DNA of 64,000 nt from Pyrococcus horikoshii OT3 (GCF_000011105.1 NC_000961.1:1412662-1476661), one strand, 5' to 3'; positions 7,309 to 16,497 are shown, counted from the first letter of the stretch. Notes: generated by a model from the sequence alone, not told the origin. Program-made: numbers and translations.

Positions 7309-9924
7309 TCAACCCTTCGCTACACCTATAGGCCTCATTCTAGCAACTAGCTTAGCTATTCCAGCTTCACTGACTACCTTAACTACATTATCAACATTCT
7401 TATAAGCCCCTGGAGCTTCCTCAGCAACAACCCTCATTGAAGCCGCTCTAACATAGATTCCCCTGTTAAGAAGTTCCTGTCTAATCCTATCTCCCCTATA
7501 CTGTCTCGTTGCCGCTTTCCTGCTCAATACTCTTCCAGCTCCATGACAAGTGCTTCCAAAAGTTTCTTTCATGGCCCCTTCTGTTCCCGCTAGTATATAA
7601 CTTGCAGTGCCCATGCTTCCTGGGATAAGAACCGGTTGCCCAACATCTCTATAAAGCCTTGGAACCGCTTCATGCCCCGGTGGAAATGCCCTCGTAGCAC
7701 CTTTCCTGTGGACTATAACTTTAACCCTCTTCCCATCCACTTCGTGTTCTTCAACCTTACCAATATTGTGAGCAACATCGTAAACTATATCCATGCCCAA
7801 GTCTCCCTCGGGATCCTGTTTAAACACTTCTTGGAAGCTTTCCCTGACCCAATGCGTTATCATCTGCCTATTTGCCCAAGCAAAGTTAGCAGCTGCTTTC
7901 ATAGCACTGAAGTACCTCTGCCCCTCTTCACTCTGGAAGGGAACGCTTACCAACTCCCTATCTGGCCAAGGTATCCTATACTTTCTTATGGCCCTCTCCA
8001 TTATCCTAAGGTAATCACTTGCAACTTGATGTCCAAGCCCTCTAGATCCCGTGTGAACCATGACGACAACTTGACCTTCGAAGAGCCCGTAAGCTTTAGC
8101 CACTTCAGGATCAAATATCTTATCAACTACTTGAACCTCAAGGAAGTGATTTCCGGAACCTAGAGAACCAAGTTGAGGAGCACCTCTCTGCTTCGCTCTT
8201 TGGCTTACGGCCTCTGGATCAGCACCTTCCATCCTTCCCCCTTCTTCAAGCCTCTCTAGGTCTCTCTCCCATCCATAGCCGTTATCAACGGCCCATTTTG
8301 CTCCATCTACAAGGACGTCATCAATTTGAGTCCAATGGAGTTTTATCCTTCCCTGACTACCCACACCGGATGGAACATTCTTGAAGAGTGTATCAACGAG
8401 TTGCTTTATCCTGGGCCTTACTTCCTTCTCGGTGAGGTTAGTTCTTATTAACCTCACACCACAATTATGAACGACGATACCGTTGGCTATGAAATTATGG
8501 GCACTATGGTAAACACCGATGTCGTAGAACTTATCGTATTCAGGTTTAACGCTTTTAACCTCAATGACCTTTTCTGCAACGAATCCACCTTCGTATCCTC
8601 TATCCCTTGCAAATTCTTCAAATGTCATGAGATTCCCTTTCATGAGCTCCTTGAACTTAAGGTAAGCGTAAGCGATAAGTCCCCTGGCCTTTTTCTCAGG
8701 ATCGTACTCATAGTTAATTCTACCCAGGAAGTTCCTTATGCTGTCCTCATCCTCAATGACCAGTTGATAGCTTCCATTTTTCCCCATCTTTATTTTTGCC
8801 CTTACTTTGAAGCCCTCAAGGATCCTTGATACATCATTTAATAATTCCCTAGAGTGCGTCAAGGTTATTGGAAGCGGGACATCACCTTTAAATTCGACTA
8901 TGCTTCCATTCGCACCAAAAAGTCCAGCTAAAAAGTTCCTTTTGATCCAGAGAGGACCTTCAATTATCCATTCTGGGATACTATCATGAGCCATCCCAAG
9001 TTTCTCAAGTAGGAAAGCAAATTCTCTCGACGTAACTTTCAGTTTATCCTCCTCAGCTACTATAGCCTCAATACCTAACTCTTCGAGATCCTTCCTAACC
9101 TCTCTAAGTACTTCTTCCTTACCATGGAATGTTAAGTTATCATTTTCACTAATGTATCCATTGGCCAAAGCAAACCCGAGGATCCTTGCAAGGATTCCAA
9201 CCTTTGGATCTTTCCACTGAAGCGGAATAAGATTCCTCTCTCTAAGAAACTTCACAACCTGAGGATCCTCACCTTCAAAAGCACTTTCATCTAGAATAAC
9301 ACCTTTCTTTTCCTCGTATGGAACACCCTCAAAGGGATACACCAGAATATAGTCTCCCTCTTTAACATTTCTGAGATAAACATAACCCTCTGGGGTTAAA
9401 ACGGGATGATCCTCGCTTCCCTCTATAACTTTCCCGCTTTCGGTAACTATTCTAATAGCTTTCTCCTCACTCCCAACCTCCCTCTCAGCTACAAAAACTA
9501 CCTTTGAAAAGTCGTTATGTCCTTCCTCAATATTATAAACCCTCAATCTCTGAAGTTTGAACTTCTCAGGCATCTCTTCGATTTTTAACCAGTAACCATG
9601 CTCTGTTAAGACTCTAGTACCTGGAGCAAGACAGTTAATGTCGTAACCAATTCCTCCTGGGCTGATAACTCCCTCTTTGACATCAAAGGCCGCTACACCG
9701 CCTATTGGAAATCCATAACCCTGATGACCGTCAGGCATTACGATGGAATACTTATATATCCCCGGAAGCATTGCAACGTTAGTAGCTTGCTCAAGGGTTC
9801 TATCGTTTTTCATTTTTTCAAGAAGTACTTCATCAGCATACACCCTTCCTGGGACTCTCATTCTCTTATCAAACTTTGGAATCTCCCACCGAATCTTATC
9901 TATCCTCTTTAGGGGAACCACCAT
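7309..9924 (-). CDS. rtcB: RtcB tRNA-splicing / RNA ligase, intein-containing precursor
   Basis: 871-residue precursor giving a 481-residue RtcB after removal of a 390-residue intein. RtcB joins 2',3'-cyclic phosphate and 5'-OH RNA ends using GTP and Mn2+, sealing spliced tRNA halves. Metal ligands are visible: Asp and Cys of YDIN/C (95, 98), His of GNHFLE (203), VHTGSRG (234), VAHN (329); the guanylylated His is in CHGAGR (404). The ATG at 9924 ([10 protein letters not shown]) is chosen over a TTG 12 nt upstream because GGGGAT stands just before it. The TATA-like CTTTAAAAG is at about 9957-9967. Confidence 0.97.
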   Translation of the reverse strand: MVVPLKRIDKIRWEIPKFDKRMRVPGRVYADEVLLEKMKNDRTLEQATNVAMLPGIYKYSIVMPDGHQGYGFPIGGVAAFDVKEGVISPGGIGYDINCLAPGTRVLTEHGYWLKIEEMPEKFKLQRLRVYNIEEGHNDFSKVVFVAEREVGSEEKAIRIVTESGKVIEGSEDHPVLTPEGYVYLRNVKEGDYILVYPFEGVPYEEKKGVILDESAFEGEDPQVVKFLRERNLIPLQWKDPKVGILARILGFALANGYISENDNLTFHGKEEVLREVRKDLEELGIEAIVAEEDKLKVTSREFAFLLEKLGMAHDSIPEWIIEGPLWIKRNFLAGLFGANGSIVEFKGDVPLPITLTHSRELLNDVSRILEGFKVRAKIKMGKNGSYQLVIEDEDSIRNFLGRINYEYDPEKKARGLIAYAYLKFKELMKGNLMTFEEFARDRGYEGGFVAEKVIEVKSVKPEYDKFYDIGVYHSAHNFIANGIVVHNCGVRLIRTNLTEKEVRPRIKQLVDTLFKNVPSGVGSQGRIKLHWTQIDDVLVDGAKWAVDNGYGWERDLERLEEGGRMEGADPEAVSQRAKQRGAPQLGSLGSGNHFLEVQVVDKIFDPEVAKAYGLFEGQVVVMVHTGSRGLGHQVASDYLRIMERAIRKYRIPWPDRELVSVPFQSEEGQRYFSAMKAAANFAWANRQMITHWVRESFQEVFKQDPEGDLGMDIVYDVAHNIGKVEEHEVDGKRVKVIVHRKGATRAFPPGHEAVPRLYRDVGQPVLIPGSMGTASYILAGTEGAMKETFGSTCHGAGRVLSRKAATRQYRGDRIRQELLNRGIYVRAASMRVVAEEAPGAYKNVDNVVKVVSEAGIAKLVARMRPIGVAKG
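8464..9633 (-). mobile_element. RtcB intein (390 aa) with degenerate LAGLIDADG endonuclease
   Basis: In-frame intein between extein residues 97 and 98 of RtcB. It begins CLAPGTRVL (Cys1), has block [10 protein letters not shown] (His76), and ends with IVVHN before the extein Cys, so the splicing residues Cys1, His76, penultimate His389, Asn390 and Cys+1 are present. The endonuclease region has both dodecapeptide motifs, LGFALANG (about 152-159) and LAGLFGANG (235-243), but the catalytic Asp position is Asn in each (158 and 242). Splicing is expected to work while homing cleavage is probably lost. The +1 nucleophile is the RtcB metal ligand Cys98. Confidence 0.95.
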
Positions 9925-10086
9925 TTCTATCCCCAACTGTAGACTTTAATGTGCAACTTTTAAAGGTTAAGCTCCCAGATTGATCGAAAAAATTTACACA
10001 AAATTTTTACTTTACCAAGTAATTGACAGTTTTACAATTATATATCCATGAATTAACAAGATTTATGTCAAATATCCTGCGAAAAA

Positions 10087-10113
10087 CTTATAACCATTTC
10101 AGTCTTATAAATA
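10087..10113 (+). promoter_or_regulatory. Candidate promoters of the inositol-phosphate synthase gene
   Basis: Two TATA-like boxes lie here: CTTATAA (10087-10093), preceded by the BRE-like CGAAAAA, and CTTATAAATA (10104-10113). Start sites 25 nt downstream would leave a leader of about 55-75 nt, longer than the many leaderless genes of this window, and the leader would include the hairpin at 10151-10174. Confidence 0.5.
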
Positions 10114-10150
10114 AATCGGCTTACTTTGTCTCTTGTACCCAAGCTTGTCA

Positions 10151-10174
10151 GGACTTAGAGGGCTTTCTAAGTCC
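10151..10174 (+). promoter_or_regulatory. Perfect 9-bp hairpin in ino1 leader
   Basis: GGACTTAGA (10151-10159) and TCTAAGTCC (10166-10174) form a perfect inverted repeat around a 6-nt loop GGGCTT. It sits immediately upstream of the ribosome binding site AGGGAGGTGGAG (from 10177) of the inositol-phosphate synthase gene. It could be an RNA stem-loop controlling translation or a DNA dyad bound by a regulator; the sequence does not decide. Confidence 0.55.
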
Positions 10175-10190
10175 TAGGGAGGTGGAGAAA

Positions 10191-11342
10191 ATGGTGAGGG
10201 TAGGCATTATTGGCCAGGGGTACGTAGCCAGTATTTTTGCCATAGGTCTCGAAAGGATAAAACTCGGAGAATTAAACTACTATGGAGTTCCACTAGCCAA
10301 TGAATTACCAATAAAAATAGAGGATATTCAGATAGTAACCTCATATGATGTTGACAAGAGTAAGATAGGGCTACCTCTGTCGGAGGTTGTCAAGAGATAC
10401 TGGGAAGGGCACATTCCAGAAAGTTTACAGGAGATCTACGTAAAGAAGGGAATTCACCTAAGGAGCTTAAGGAACCTACCAATAGAAGCTAGTGGACTCG
10501 AGGATGAGATGCCGCTGAAGGAAGCCGTTGAACAACTAGTCAGCGAATGGAAAGATGCTAAAGTAGAGGTGATATTAAACGTCCCAACTACTGAATCATT
10601 CGTTCCATTTGAAAAGCTTGAGAATCTTGAGAAGGCTATAAAAGAGGATAATAGGGATAGATTAACGGCGACCCAGGTTTACGCTTACGCTGCAGCCCAA
10701 TATGCAAAGGAAGTTGGAGGGGCAGCATTTGTAAATGCAATACCCACTTCAATAGCAAACGATCCAGCGTTTGTAGAGCTTGCAAAGGAAAGCAACTTAG
10801 TAATCTTTGGCGATGATGGAGCTACAGGAGCTACACCTTTAACGGCCGATATTCTGGGTCACCTAGCGCAAAGAAATAGGCACGTTTTGGACATAGCACA
10901 ATTCAACATTGGAGGTAATAACGACTTCCTAGCACTAACCGACAAGGATAGAAATAAGAGCAAAGAGTCTACGAAGTCAAGTATTGTTGAAGACATACTA
11001 GGTTATGACGCTCCACATTACATAAAGCCCACCGGTTATTTGGAACCCCTGGGAGACAAGAAGTTTATAGCAATGCACATTGAATACATAAGCTTCAACG
11101 GAGCTAGAGATGAGCTAGTAGTTACAGGAAGAATTAACGATAGCCCAGCTTTAGCTGGATTGCTCGTTGATTTGGCAAGGTTAGGAAAGATCGCCATTGA
11201 TAGGAAAGAATTTGGAACCGTATACCCCGTCAATGCATTCTATATGAAGAACCCAGGGCCAAAGGATGCAAGGAATATTCCGAGGATAATAGCGTATGAG
11301 AAACTAAGGGAGTGGGTAGGGTTACCTCCAAGGTACCTTTGA
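10191..11342 (+). CDS. ino1: myo-Inositol-1-phosphate synthase
   Basis: 383 residues. Converts glucose-6-phosphate to 1L-myo-inositol-1-phosphate with NAD+; in Pyrococcus it supplies inositol for di-myo-inositol phosphate, a heat and salt compatible solute, and for inositol phospholipids. Rossmann motif GIIGQGYVAS at the N-terminus, then the family segments GDDGATGATPLTADIL and FNIGGNNDF. The ATG at 10191 follows a strong ribosome binding site (GGGAGGTGGAG); the upstream in-frame extension covers the promoter and hairpin and is not expected to be translated. Confidence 0.93.
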   Translation: MVRVGIIGQGYVASIFAIGLERIKLGELNYYGVPLANELPIKIEDIQIVTSYDVDKSKIGLPLSEVVKRYWEGHIPESLQEIYVKKGIHLRSLRNLPIEASGLEDEMPLKEAVEQLVSEWKDAKVEVILNVPTTESFVPFEKLENLEKAIKEDNRDRLTATQVYAYAAAQYAKEVGGAAFVNAIPTSIANDPAFVELAKESNLVIFGDDGATGATPLTADILGHLAQRNRHVLDIAQFNIGGNNDFLALTDKDRNKSKESTKSSIVEDILGYDAPHYIKPTGYLEPLGDKKFIAMHIEYISFNGARDELVVTGRINDSPALAGLLVDLARLGKIAIDRKEFGTVYPVNAFYMKNPGPKDARNIPRIIAYEKLREWVGLPPRYL

Positions 11343-11385
11343 CCTTTCCATTATATTTTTAAATCGAAATCGCTATTACTAAAAT

Positions 11386-12729
11386 GTGAAGAAAATAAAG
11401 ATATCCGGTATAATTATTTCAGCAATATACACTTGTATTATGCTATATTTAACTTATAAGATTTATAATGGATTAAGGTACAGGAGTTTAGATCTCGGAA
11501 TATTTGCCCAATCACTTCACTCACTAAGCGGAGGTAAACTCTTCTATAACACTGTAGAATTTCAACTTTATAATGTTCAAACTCACTTTGGCGTTCATTT
11601 CCAACCAATCCTCTTTCTTCTTTTCCCTCTATTGTTCCTAATAAAGAAAACGACCTATGCTCTAGTAGTGTCCCAAACGATTGCTTTGGGCACTTCAGTA
11701 TACTTAGCATATCGGTTAGCTACGGAGGAACTTGGAGAGAAGAAGGGAGTTGCACTAACTATACTCTACGCCTGCAACTCCTCATTAATAGGCATAAATA
11801 TTTTTGAGTTTCACCCAGTATCTCTAGCTGTCCCCCTCTTTCTACTAGCATATAAGTTCCTTAAGAGGGGAAGTCCCCTGTTTTACATAATTTCAACCCT
11901 AATATTGCTGACAAAGGAGGATGCTTTTCTTGGGGTAATCAGCATTATAGCATGGAAAATACTTAAAGAGGGGTTCTCCGTTGAGATATTAAAGAAGAAC
12001 AAGAAGATAATTTTCTTTGCGTTTCTTGCACTAGTTTACGGAATATTAACGATTAAGGTGATAATACCAAAATTTGGAGGCAAATATATATACAGTAGCT
12101 TGTATACGAAGTTCAGCATAGATAGAAGGAAACTCCTATATTTCCTGCTCTTTAACTTAACTTTCGCTTTACTTCCAATGTTGGACTTCATTGGCATGCT
12201 TTCTTTAATACCACCTTGGCTCGAATGCTTACTAGCCTCTAGAGAAACCCAAACAATGTTCGGCTTTCACTATCCATACATGCTCGTTCCTCTATCTTTT
12301 GTTGCATCTTTGGAGGTAGCGAGACAACTCAAATGGAGAATTGTTAAAAAACTAGTAATCATTGGAATCTTAGCTTCACTCGCAACTTTACCAATAGCAA
12401 AACTCCCTCCAGAAAAACCAAATCCCCTAATTTATCTCACGGTTATAACCCCAGTTCCAGGAAAAGAAGCCTCCTGGGAGGCTATAGAAATTGTTAAAGG
12501 GTTAAAGGGTCCTATATACACCCAACCAGAGTTTTATCCTCCCCTAGCTATAAGATCCGACGTTTACATATATCCTAAAAACGTAAACCCTAGGGTCATA
12601 CTGGTAAATCTCAACACATACTACGGAAGGAGAGCCTTAAAGAGACTTAGAGACTTCAAGGTAGAGCTAACAAGGTATAAGAAGATATTTGAAAAGGATG
12701 GTGTGATTATAATGCTTAGAAAGGATTAA
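11386..12729 (+). CDS. DUF2079 polytopic membrane protein (GT-C-like)
   Basis: 447 residues with about 9-10 transmembrane helices. I recognise the DUF2079 family by the N-terminal loop SLDLGIFAQSLHSL after helix 1 and FHPVSLAVPLFLLAY. The layout (long first extracytoplasmic loop with acidic residue, many helices, soluble C-terminal tail) resembles GT-C glycosyltransferases using lipid-linked sugars, but no activity is established. Start is GTG at 11386 with a TATA-like element (TATATTTTTAAA) about 30 nt upstream, suggesting a leaderless mRNA. Confidence 0.8.
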   Translation: MKKIKISGIIISAIYTCIMLYLTYKIYNGLRYRSLDLGIFAQSLHSLSGGKLFYNTVEFQLYNVQTHFGVHFQPILFLLFPLLFLIKKTTYALVVSQTIALGTSVYLAYRLATEELGEKKGVALTILYACNSSLIGINIFEFHPVSLAVPLFLLAYKFLKRGSPLFYIISTLILLTKEDAFLGVISIIAWKILKEGFSVEILKKNKKIIFFAFLALVYGILTIKVIIPKFGGKYIYSSLYTKFSIDRRKLLYFLLFNLTFALLPMLDFIGMLSLIPPWLECLLASRETQTMFGFHYPYMLVPLSFVASLEVARQLKWRIVKKLVIIGILASLATLPIAKLPPEKPNPLIYLTVITPVPGKEASWEAIEIVKGLKGPIYTQPEFYPPLAIRSDVYIYPKNVNPRVILVNLNTYYGRRALKRLRDFKVELTRYKKIFEKDGVIIMLRKD

Positions 12730-12754
12730 AAAGGAAAGAGTCCTGTGAATATCC

Positions 12755-13504
12755 ATGATCATATATTTTATAGGAACTGGGGGAAGTGAAGGAATACCTG
12801 TCCACCTCTGTGACTGTAACACTTGTAATGAGGCTAGAAAATTCAGATTCGCTCAGAGAAGACCTTCAACCCTCGCTGTAATTGGAGAAAATGGGGAAGT
12901 AATTCTCTTTGATGTTGGAACGGATATTAGGGAATTCCTAAATGTTCCCCTCGACGCTATCTTCCTTACCCATTGGCATCACGATCACATTTATGGTCTC
13001 TATAAGCTCAGGTGGATAGCAAGGGAAACAAACCTTTACGCTCCAGAGGGGCATGCAGATGCTTTAATACTCCAAGATCCCAAGAATTTGAGACCAAAGA
13101 TAATTAAAGCTGGAGAGAAAATAAGGATCGGAGATATAAAGGTAACAAGCGTAAAATTAAATCATCAAATCGAGACCCTTGGATACATCATTGAAGAGGA
13201 TGGAAAAAGGGTTGCAATATTATATGACACCAAGGGTTTACCTCCCGAGACGAGAGAGTACCTGGAAGATATATCCCCACTTAGGGTTGCGATTGTTGAT
13301 GCAACGTATCCCCCAGGATTTGTAGATCCTTACCATAACAACGTTAATGAAGCCGTTGAGATGTCCATTGATATCGCTGAAAGAATAGTTCTAAGCCACA
13401 TCTCCCATAAAAATTTACCATTTCTGAAACTCGTCAACTATACGAGAAAAATGTGGGGAGGGAAAGTTCTTGTGGCCTATGATGGAATGGTTTTCTATGT
13501 ATAA
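12755..13504 (+). CDS. PhnP-like metallo-beta-lactamase-fold phosphodiesterase
   Basis: 249 residues. The metal motif THWHHDH (about 69-75) and downstream acidic/His residues (LYDTKG, HISHKN) define the beta-lactamase fold of the PhnP/RNase Z side. The N-terminal HLCDCNTCNEA cysteine set resembles the structural zinc site of PhnP. Likely hydrolyses a cyclic nucleotide-like or sugar phosphodiester; the substrate is unknown. Starts 25 nt after the DUF2079 gene, so possibly cotranscribed. Confidence 0.85.
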   Translation: MIIYFIGTGGSEGIPVHLCDCNTCNEARKFRFAQRRPSTLAVIGENGEVILFDVGTDIREFLNVPLDAIFLTHWHHDHIYGLYKLRWIARETNLYAPEGHADALILQDPKNLRPKIIKAGEKIRIGDIKVTSVKLNHQIETLGYIIEEDGKRVAILYDTKGLPPETREYLEDISPLRVAIVDATYPPGFVDPYHNNVNEAVEMSIDIAERIVLSHISHKNLPFLKLVNYTRKMWGGKVLVAYDGMVFYV

Positions 13505-13550
13505 TCATTAAGGCGAAAAAGAGATAAAGGTCCATTCAAAAGATAATAAT

Positions 13551-13650
13551 GCCCGACGAGTATTTGGGTTGCGATGACGTCGGGACCCCCAGGGGGCCGA
13601 CAGTTTACATGGCCCCCAAACTTTTTAACCCCGCCGGCGGTTCTTTTTTC
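13551..13650 (+). ncRNA. GC-rich structured RNA element, candidate ncRNA or leader
   Basis: A sharply GC-rich island in AT-rich DNA. Stem 1 CCCGACG (13552-13558) with CGTCGGG (13578-13584), loop containing GCGATGA; stem 2 GGGGGCC (13592-13598) with GGCCCCC (13611-13617), 12-nt loop, followed by AAACTTTTT. A competing fold pairs TTTGGG (13563-13568) with CCCAAA (13615-13620) and GTCGG with CCGAC. A further CCGCCGGCGG (13631-13640) precedes TTCTTTTTTC. A TATA-like GATAAAGG lies at 13523-13530, about 25 nt before 13551. In AT-rich hyperthermophiles such islands usually mark stable RNAs. It may be an H/ACA-like sRNA, another ncRNA, or a regulatory leader of the PP-loop gene starting at 13651. Confidence 0.7.
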
Positions 13651-14436
13651 ATGCTTAATAACGTCATAAGGGAACTTAAAAGGTTTGGAGAAGAAACTAA
13701 GATAATAAACAAGAGGATAATTTTAATGTTTTCTGGGGGAAAAGATTCCAGCTTAGCATTATATCTACTTAAAGAAGCTGGGTATAACGTTTCCGCCTTA
13801 ACATTCTTCCATAAATGGAGCTGGCCTGAAGTATTAAGGTGGGGAATGAAATTTACAAAAAAGCTAGGAGTTACGCATTATTTGATAGATATAACAGAAG
13901 GACTAAAAAGAGAAGCGATAGGAAGAAAAGGTCCAATATGCATTCACTGTAAGAAAGTGATGCTGTGGAATGCAAAATGGTTTGCAGTTAACAATGGATT
14001 TGAACTCATTGCAAAAGGTGATAATGCAAATGATAAGATCATTGGAACGCTCCTTGATCAATGCCCTGGAGACATTAGGATATGCGAGATCCCTAAGATA
14101 GGAATCCCAATATTCAGGCCACTAATAAAGTACAAGGCTAGGGAAATTGAAATGCTTACCAATGAAGCGGGAATAAAGCCTTATAGGATGTATGAGCATG
14201 GAAGGAGGAAACAGTGGAGAGAAGGGTGCCCGTTACAGTATATAGATGAAGACACCAGAATAACAGAAGAACTAATGGATCTAGCGTTCAGGGTTAACTA
14301 TAAAGTGAGCAAAATAGCGAGGGAGAGAAAAGTTAGAATAAGCGTTAGGGTTCCAAGCTTTGAGATAATGTGTTGGAACTGTGATAATGAAACTCTTAAG
14401 GAAGTGAAGAAAGTAATTAATAAGGAAACATTATAA
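13651..14436 (+). CDS. PP-loop ATP pyrophosphatase family protein (tRNA-thiolase-like)
   Basis: 261 residues from ATG 13651. PP-loop LMFSGGKDSSLA activates a substrate as adenylate, as in TtuA, TilS and PAPS reductase-type enzymes. Cysteine pairs CIHC (mid-protein) and CWNC (near the C-terminus), plus CPLQY, suggest a metal or Fe-S site. KGDNANDK occupies the position of the GHNxDD motif of tRNA thiolases. A role in tRNA or cofactor sulfur chemistry is inferred. The frame stays open upstream to 13549, but that extension would translate the GC-rich RNA element and looks unlike protein; another possible start is ATG 13726 just before the PP-loop. 3' end overlaps pdaD by 20 bp. Confidence 0.8.
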   Translation: MLNNVIRELKRFGEETKIINKRIILMFSGGKDSSLALYLLKEAGYNVSALTFFHKWSWPEVLRWGMKFTKKLGVTHYLIDITEGLKREAIGRKGPICIHCKKVMLWNAKWFAVNNGFELIAKGDNANDKIIGTLLDQCPGDIRICEIPKIGIPIFRPLIKYKAREIEMLTNEAGIKPYRMYEHGRRKQWREGCPLQYIDEDTRITEELMDLAFRVNYKVSKIARERKVRISVRVPSFEIMCWNCDNETLKEVKKVINKETL

Positions 14437-14893
14437 CAGCCGCAACCGCTGCAGCTGGCTTCTCTTTAACAGTTATCTCAGCTGATACAACTTTAAACTC
14501 CTTAAGCTTCCAACCTCTAACTTTAAATCCCTCTTCAACCATCTTCCTAACCATGTCCTCAGCTTCCTCCCTTTTACAATAACCTGCATATTCGTATATC
14601 AATCCCCCCTCGTTACCCTCACTAATTCCGACGCCCAAAGCAGCGCTTATTGTTGATCCTGGCTCATCACTCTCTATATGCGCATAAACAGTTGGAAGTA
14701 ACATTCCAATCGGGATATTCTTTGGCAATTCATCTAACCATTCTATATGAGCTGGGATAACGCTGCTAAGCTTCACGAGATTTACGTTTCCAATTCCCAT
14801 CTTTAATAGGGCATTATCAAAAGCATTAAGCTTTGTTCCACCTTCAGCAGCAGCGGCCAGCATTATGGCCTTTTTAGGCGTTATCCAGGTCAC
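14417..14893 (-). CDS. pdaD: Pyruvoyl-dependent arginine decarboxylase proenzyme
   Basis: 158 residues. Decarboxylates arginine to agmatine, the first step of archaeal polyamine synthesis. The proenzyme self-cleaves within KLSSVIP (Ser-Ser, about residues 43-44) to give the pyruvoyl group on the larger chain; that motif is intact. The GTG start at 14893 follows GGAGGGATAAGA. The 3' end overlaps the convergent PP-loop gene by 20 bp. Confidence 0.95.
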   Translation of the reverse strand: MTWITPKKAIMLAAAAEGGTKLNAFDNALLKMGIGNVNLVKLSSVIPAHIEWLDELPKNIPIGMLLPTVYAHIESDEPGSTISAALGVGISEGNEGGLIYEYAGYCKREEAEDMVRKMVEEGFKVRGWKLKEFKVVSAEITVKEKPAAAVAAVIMFPY

Positions 14894-14996
14894 TCTTATC
14901 CCTCCTATAACTTCTCGCTAAACGGATGACAAAACAATTATCTTTTAAAATTTTCGTAAATATTGGATATTAAATCTGAGCAGGGATAAAGATTTA

Positions 14997-15548
14997 ATGA
15001 AGTTTAACAAGGCAATGGGTATGAAGTACCTTAAATGGTCAGGAACTGTTGGTGGACTTGCCTATTGGTTCTTTGTCTATTGGAGTATTTCTAATAATCC
15101 ATGGTTCTCATTCTTCAAAAACGCTCTCAGCGATCTAGGTGATCCAGCAAAAGCTTCCCATCCGTGGATATATAATTACGGGTTGATAGTGACATCTCCA
15201 TTTGTCCTAGCCTTCTCTATATACCTAATAATAGCCGCAAAAAATAAGATCCAGACCGTTGGAGGAGCATATATAAGTATATCTTCATTGTTTCTTGCTC
15301 TCATAGGAATTTTCCACGCAGGAACAAGACCTCATGTTTTCGTCTCAACGTATTTCTTTATACAGTTCTTCCTTGGAATGTTAATCTATGGAGTAGGGAG
15401 TAAAACAGCTATACGCTTAACTTCCATTATAATATTCATTCTCGCCCTTCTAGGACTTTTCATTCCTTGGCCCTCTGTAGCATTAGAGGAAACTTACGAG
15501 ATAGTCTTGATAATGTTGTTCACATTCTTCGTAGCAGTAAGAGGATAA
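14997..15548 (+). CDS. DUF998-like membrane protein
   Basis: 183 residues with about six transmembrane helices. The loop NALSDLGDP after helix 1 is typical of DUF998 family proteins, whose function is unknown. The TATA-like TATTAAATC at about 14970 would allow an almost leaderless mRNA. The last 29 bp overlap the convergent secreted-protein gene. Confidence 0.75.
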   Translation: MKFNKAMGMKYLKWSGTVGGLAYWFFVYWSISNNPWFSFFKNALSDLGDPAKASHPWIYNYGLIVTSPFVLAFSIYLIIAAKNKIQTVGGAYISISSLFLALIGIFHAGTRPHVFVSTYFFIQFFLGMLIYGVGSKTAIRLTSIIIFILALLGLFIPWPSVALEETYEIVLIMLFTFFVAVRG

Positions 15549-16497
15549 TTATAACACTGATCATTCCCAGGATAAGAAAAATTGTGTTAAGATTGCCTTC
15601 AGAGCACCCTGGATAATCAAACACCCTGTCCATCTTTGAATAATCAACATTAACTCCCCAAGTGAACTTCGGATTGTAGGGAATTAAGGCTTTGAGGCGC
15701 CACCCATCATAGTAAAGTATTGGAATTTCAGAGAACTCCTTAATCTGGGTCTTGTTTTCATCAAAGTGATGATTATAGGGATAATAAAGCAGAACCTTAT
15801 TTTTACCGATTATTGCAGCTTTTAGATGATAAATGTCCTCTCTAACCTTGTAATACTTGGCGATCTTATCCACAGGTATCCTAAACGTTTTAACACCATC
15901 CGTAACTTCGAGGAACTCTCCCTTTACTTCTACCCTCACAGAGAGTGTCCAGTTAATTGGAGAATGTAAAGGCTCATTTACCCTAAACATTCCAGTTTTG
16001 TTAACCTTATATATCTCTATGGGCTCTTCACTAGTTATGTTGATTAAATATATGTATGGAGGAGAAACAACAATTCTTACTGTACTTGCATTCAGATAGC
16101 CCAGAGTTTTTATGCACTTCCACCTCTTATTGAACCAGAATACCTTTGAGTCGTTCACAACCACTATCCATGAATCATTGTAAAGCCCTAACATATTCTT
16201 AGGAACGAAAGCCACGGGAATATTCCTAACGTACTCGGACTTCCCAACATAAAACAAATTCTTCCCGTCAAAATAGTATATATCTAACTGGCCTGAGATT
16301 GGATACAAAAGTTCAGGACACGTTATCTGGTAGTTTCCTGGACACATTCCTTCATAATCATAAAGCCACACTTCAGCAATGACGAAGGCATCTTCTTTCC
16401 CTGGAATGACTTCTATTGGGCCAACTCTAAACTCCTCTGCTTTAACTACTGAGGCTAAAAATAATACAAGCAAAAAGGGAACCATTGTTCTTTTCAT
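15520..16497 (-). CDS. Secreted, C-terminally membrane-anchored protein, unknown
   Basis: 325 residues: signal peptide (about 1-20, ending VVKA/EE), a large extracytoplasmic region rich in beta-strand-like Tyr/Ile/Val stretches with N-glycosylation sequons (NDS, NAS, NIT, NKT), and a C-terminal hydrophobic helix ending in RRM. No family recognised. RBS GGTGAATGAAAA before ATG 16497. It converges on the DUF998-like gene with a 29-bp overlap. Confidence 0.75.
   Translation of the reverse strand: MKRTMVPFLLVLFLASVVKAEEFRVGPIEVIPGKEDAFVIAEVWLYDYEGMCPGNYQITCPELLYPISGQLDIYYFDGKNLFYVGKSEYVRNIPVAFVPKNMLGLYNDSWIVVVNDSKVFWFNKRWKCIKTLGYLNASTVRIVVSPPYIYLINITSEEPIEIYKVNKTGMFRVNEPLHSPINWTLSVRVEVKGEFLEVTDGVKTFRIPVDKIAKYYKVREDIYHLKAAIIGKNKVLLYYPYNHHFDENKTQIKEFSEIPILYYDGWRLKALIPYNPKFTWGVNVDYSKMDRVFDYPGCSEGNLNTIFLILGMISVIIILLLLRRM

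Noticed and set aside
8464-9633. Independent homing endonuclease gene inserted in rtcB
   Set aside because: The insert is in frame with intact splice residues at both ends, so it is an intein rather than a separate gene or an interruption.
10023-10190. N-terminal extension of inositol-phosphate synthase
   Set aside because: It covers TATA boxes and the leader hairpin, while ATG 10191 has a strong ribosome binding site and begins at the Rossmann strand.
13549-13650. N-terminal extension of the PP-loop protein from 13549
   Set aside because: It would translate the GC-rich hairpin element, its residues are unlike the rest of the protein, and a better start stands at 13651.
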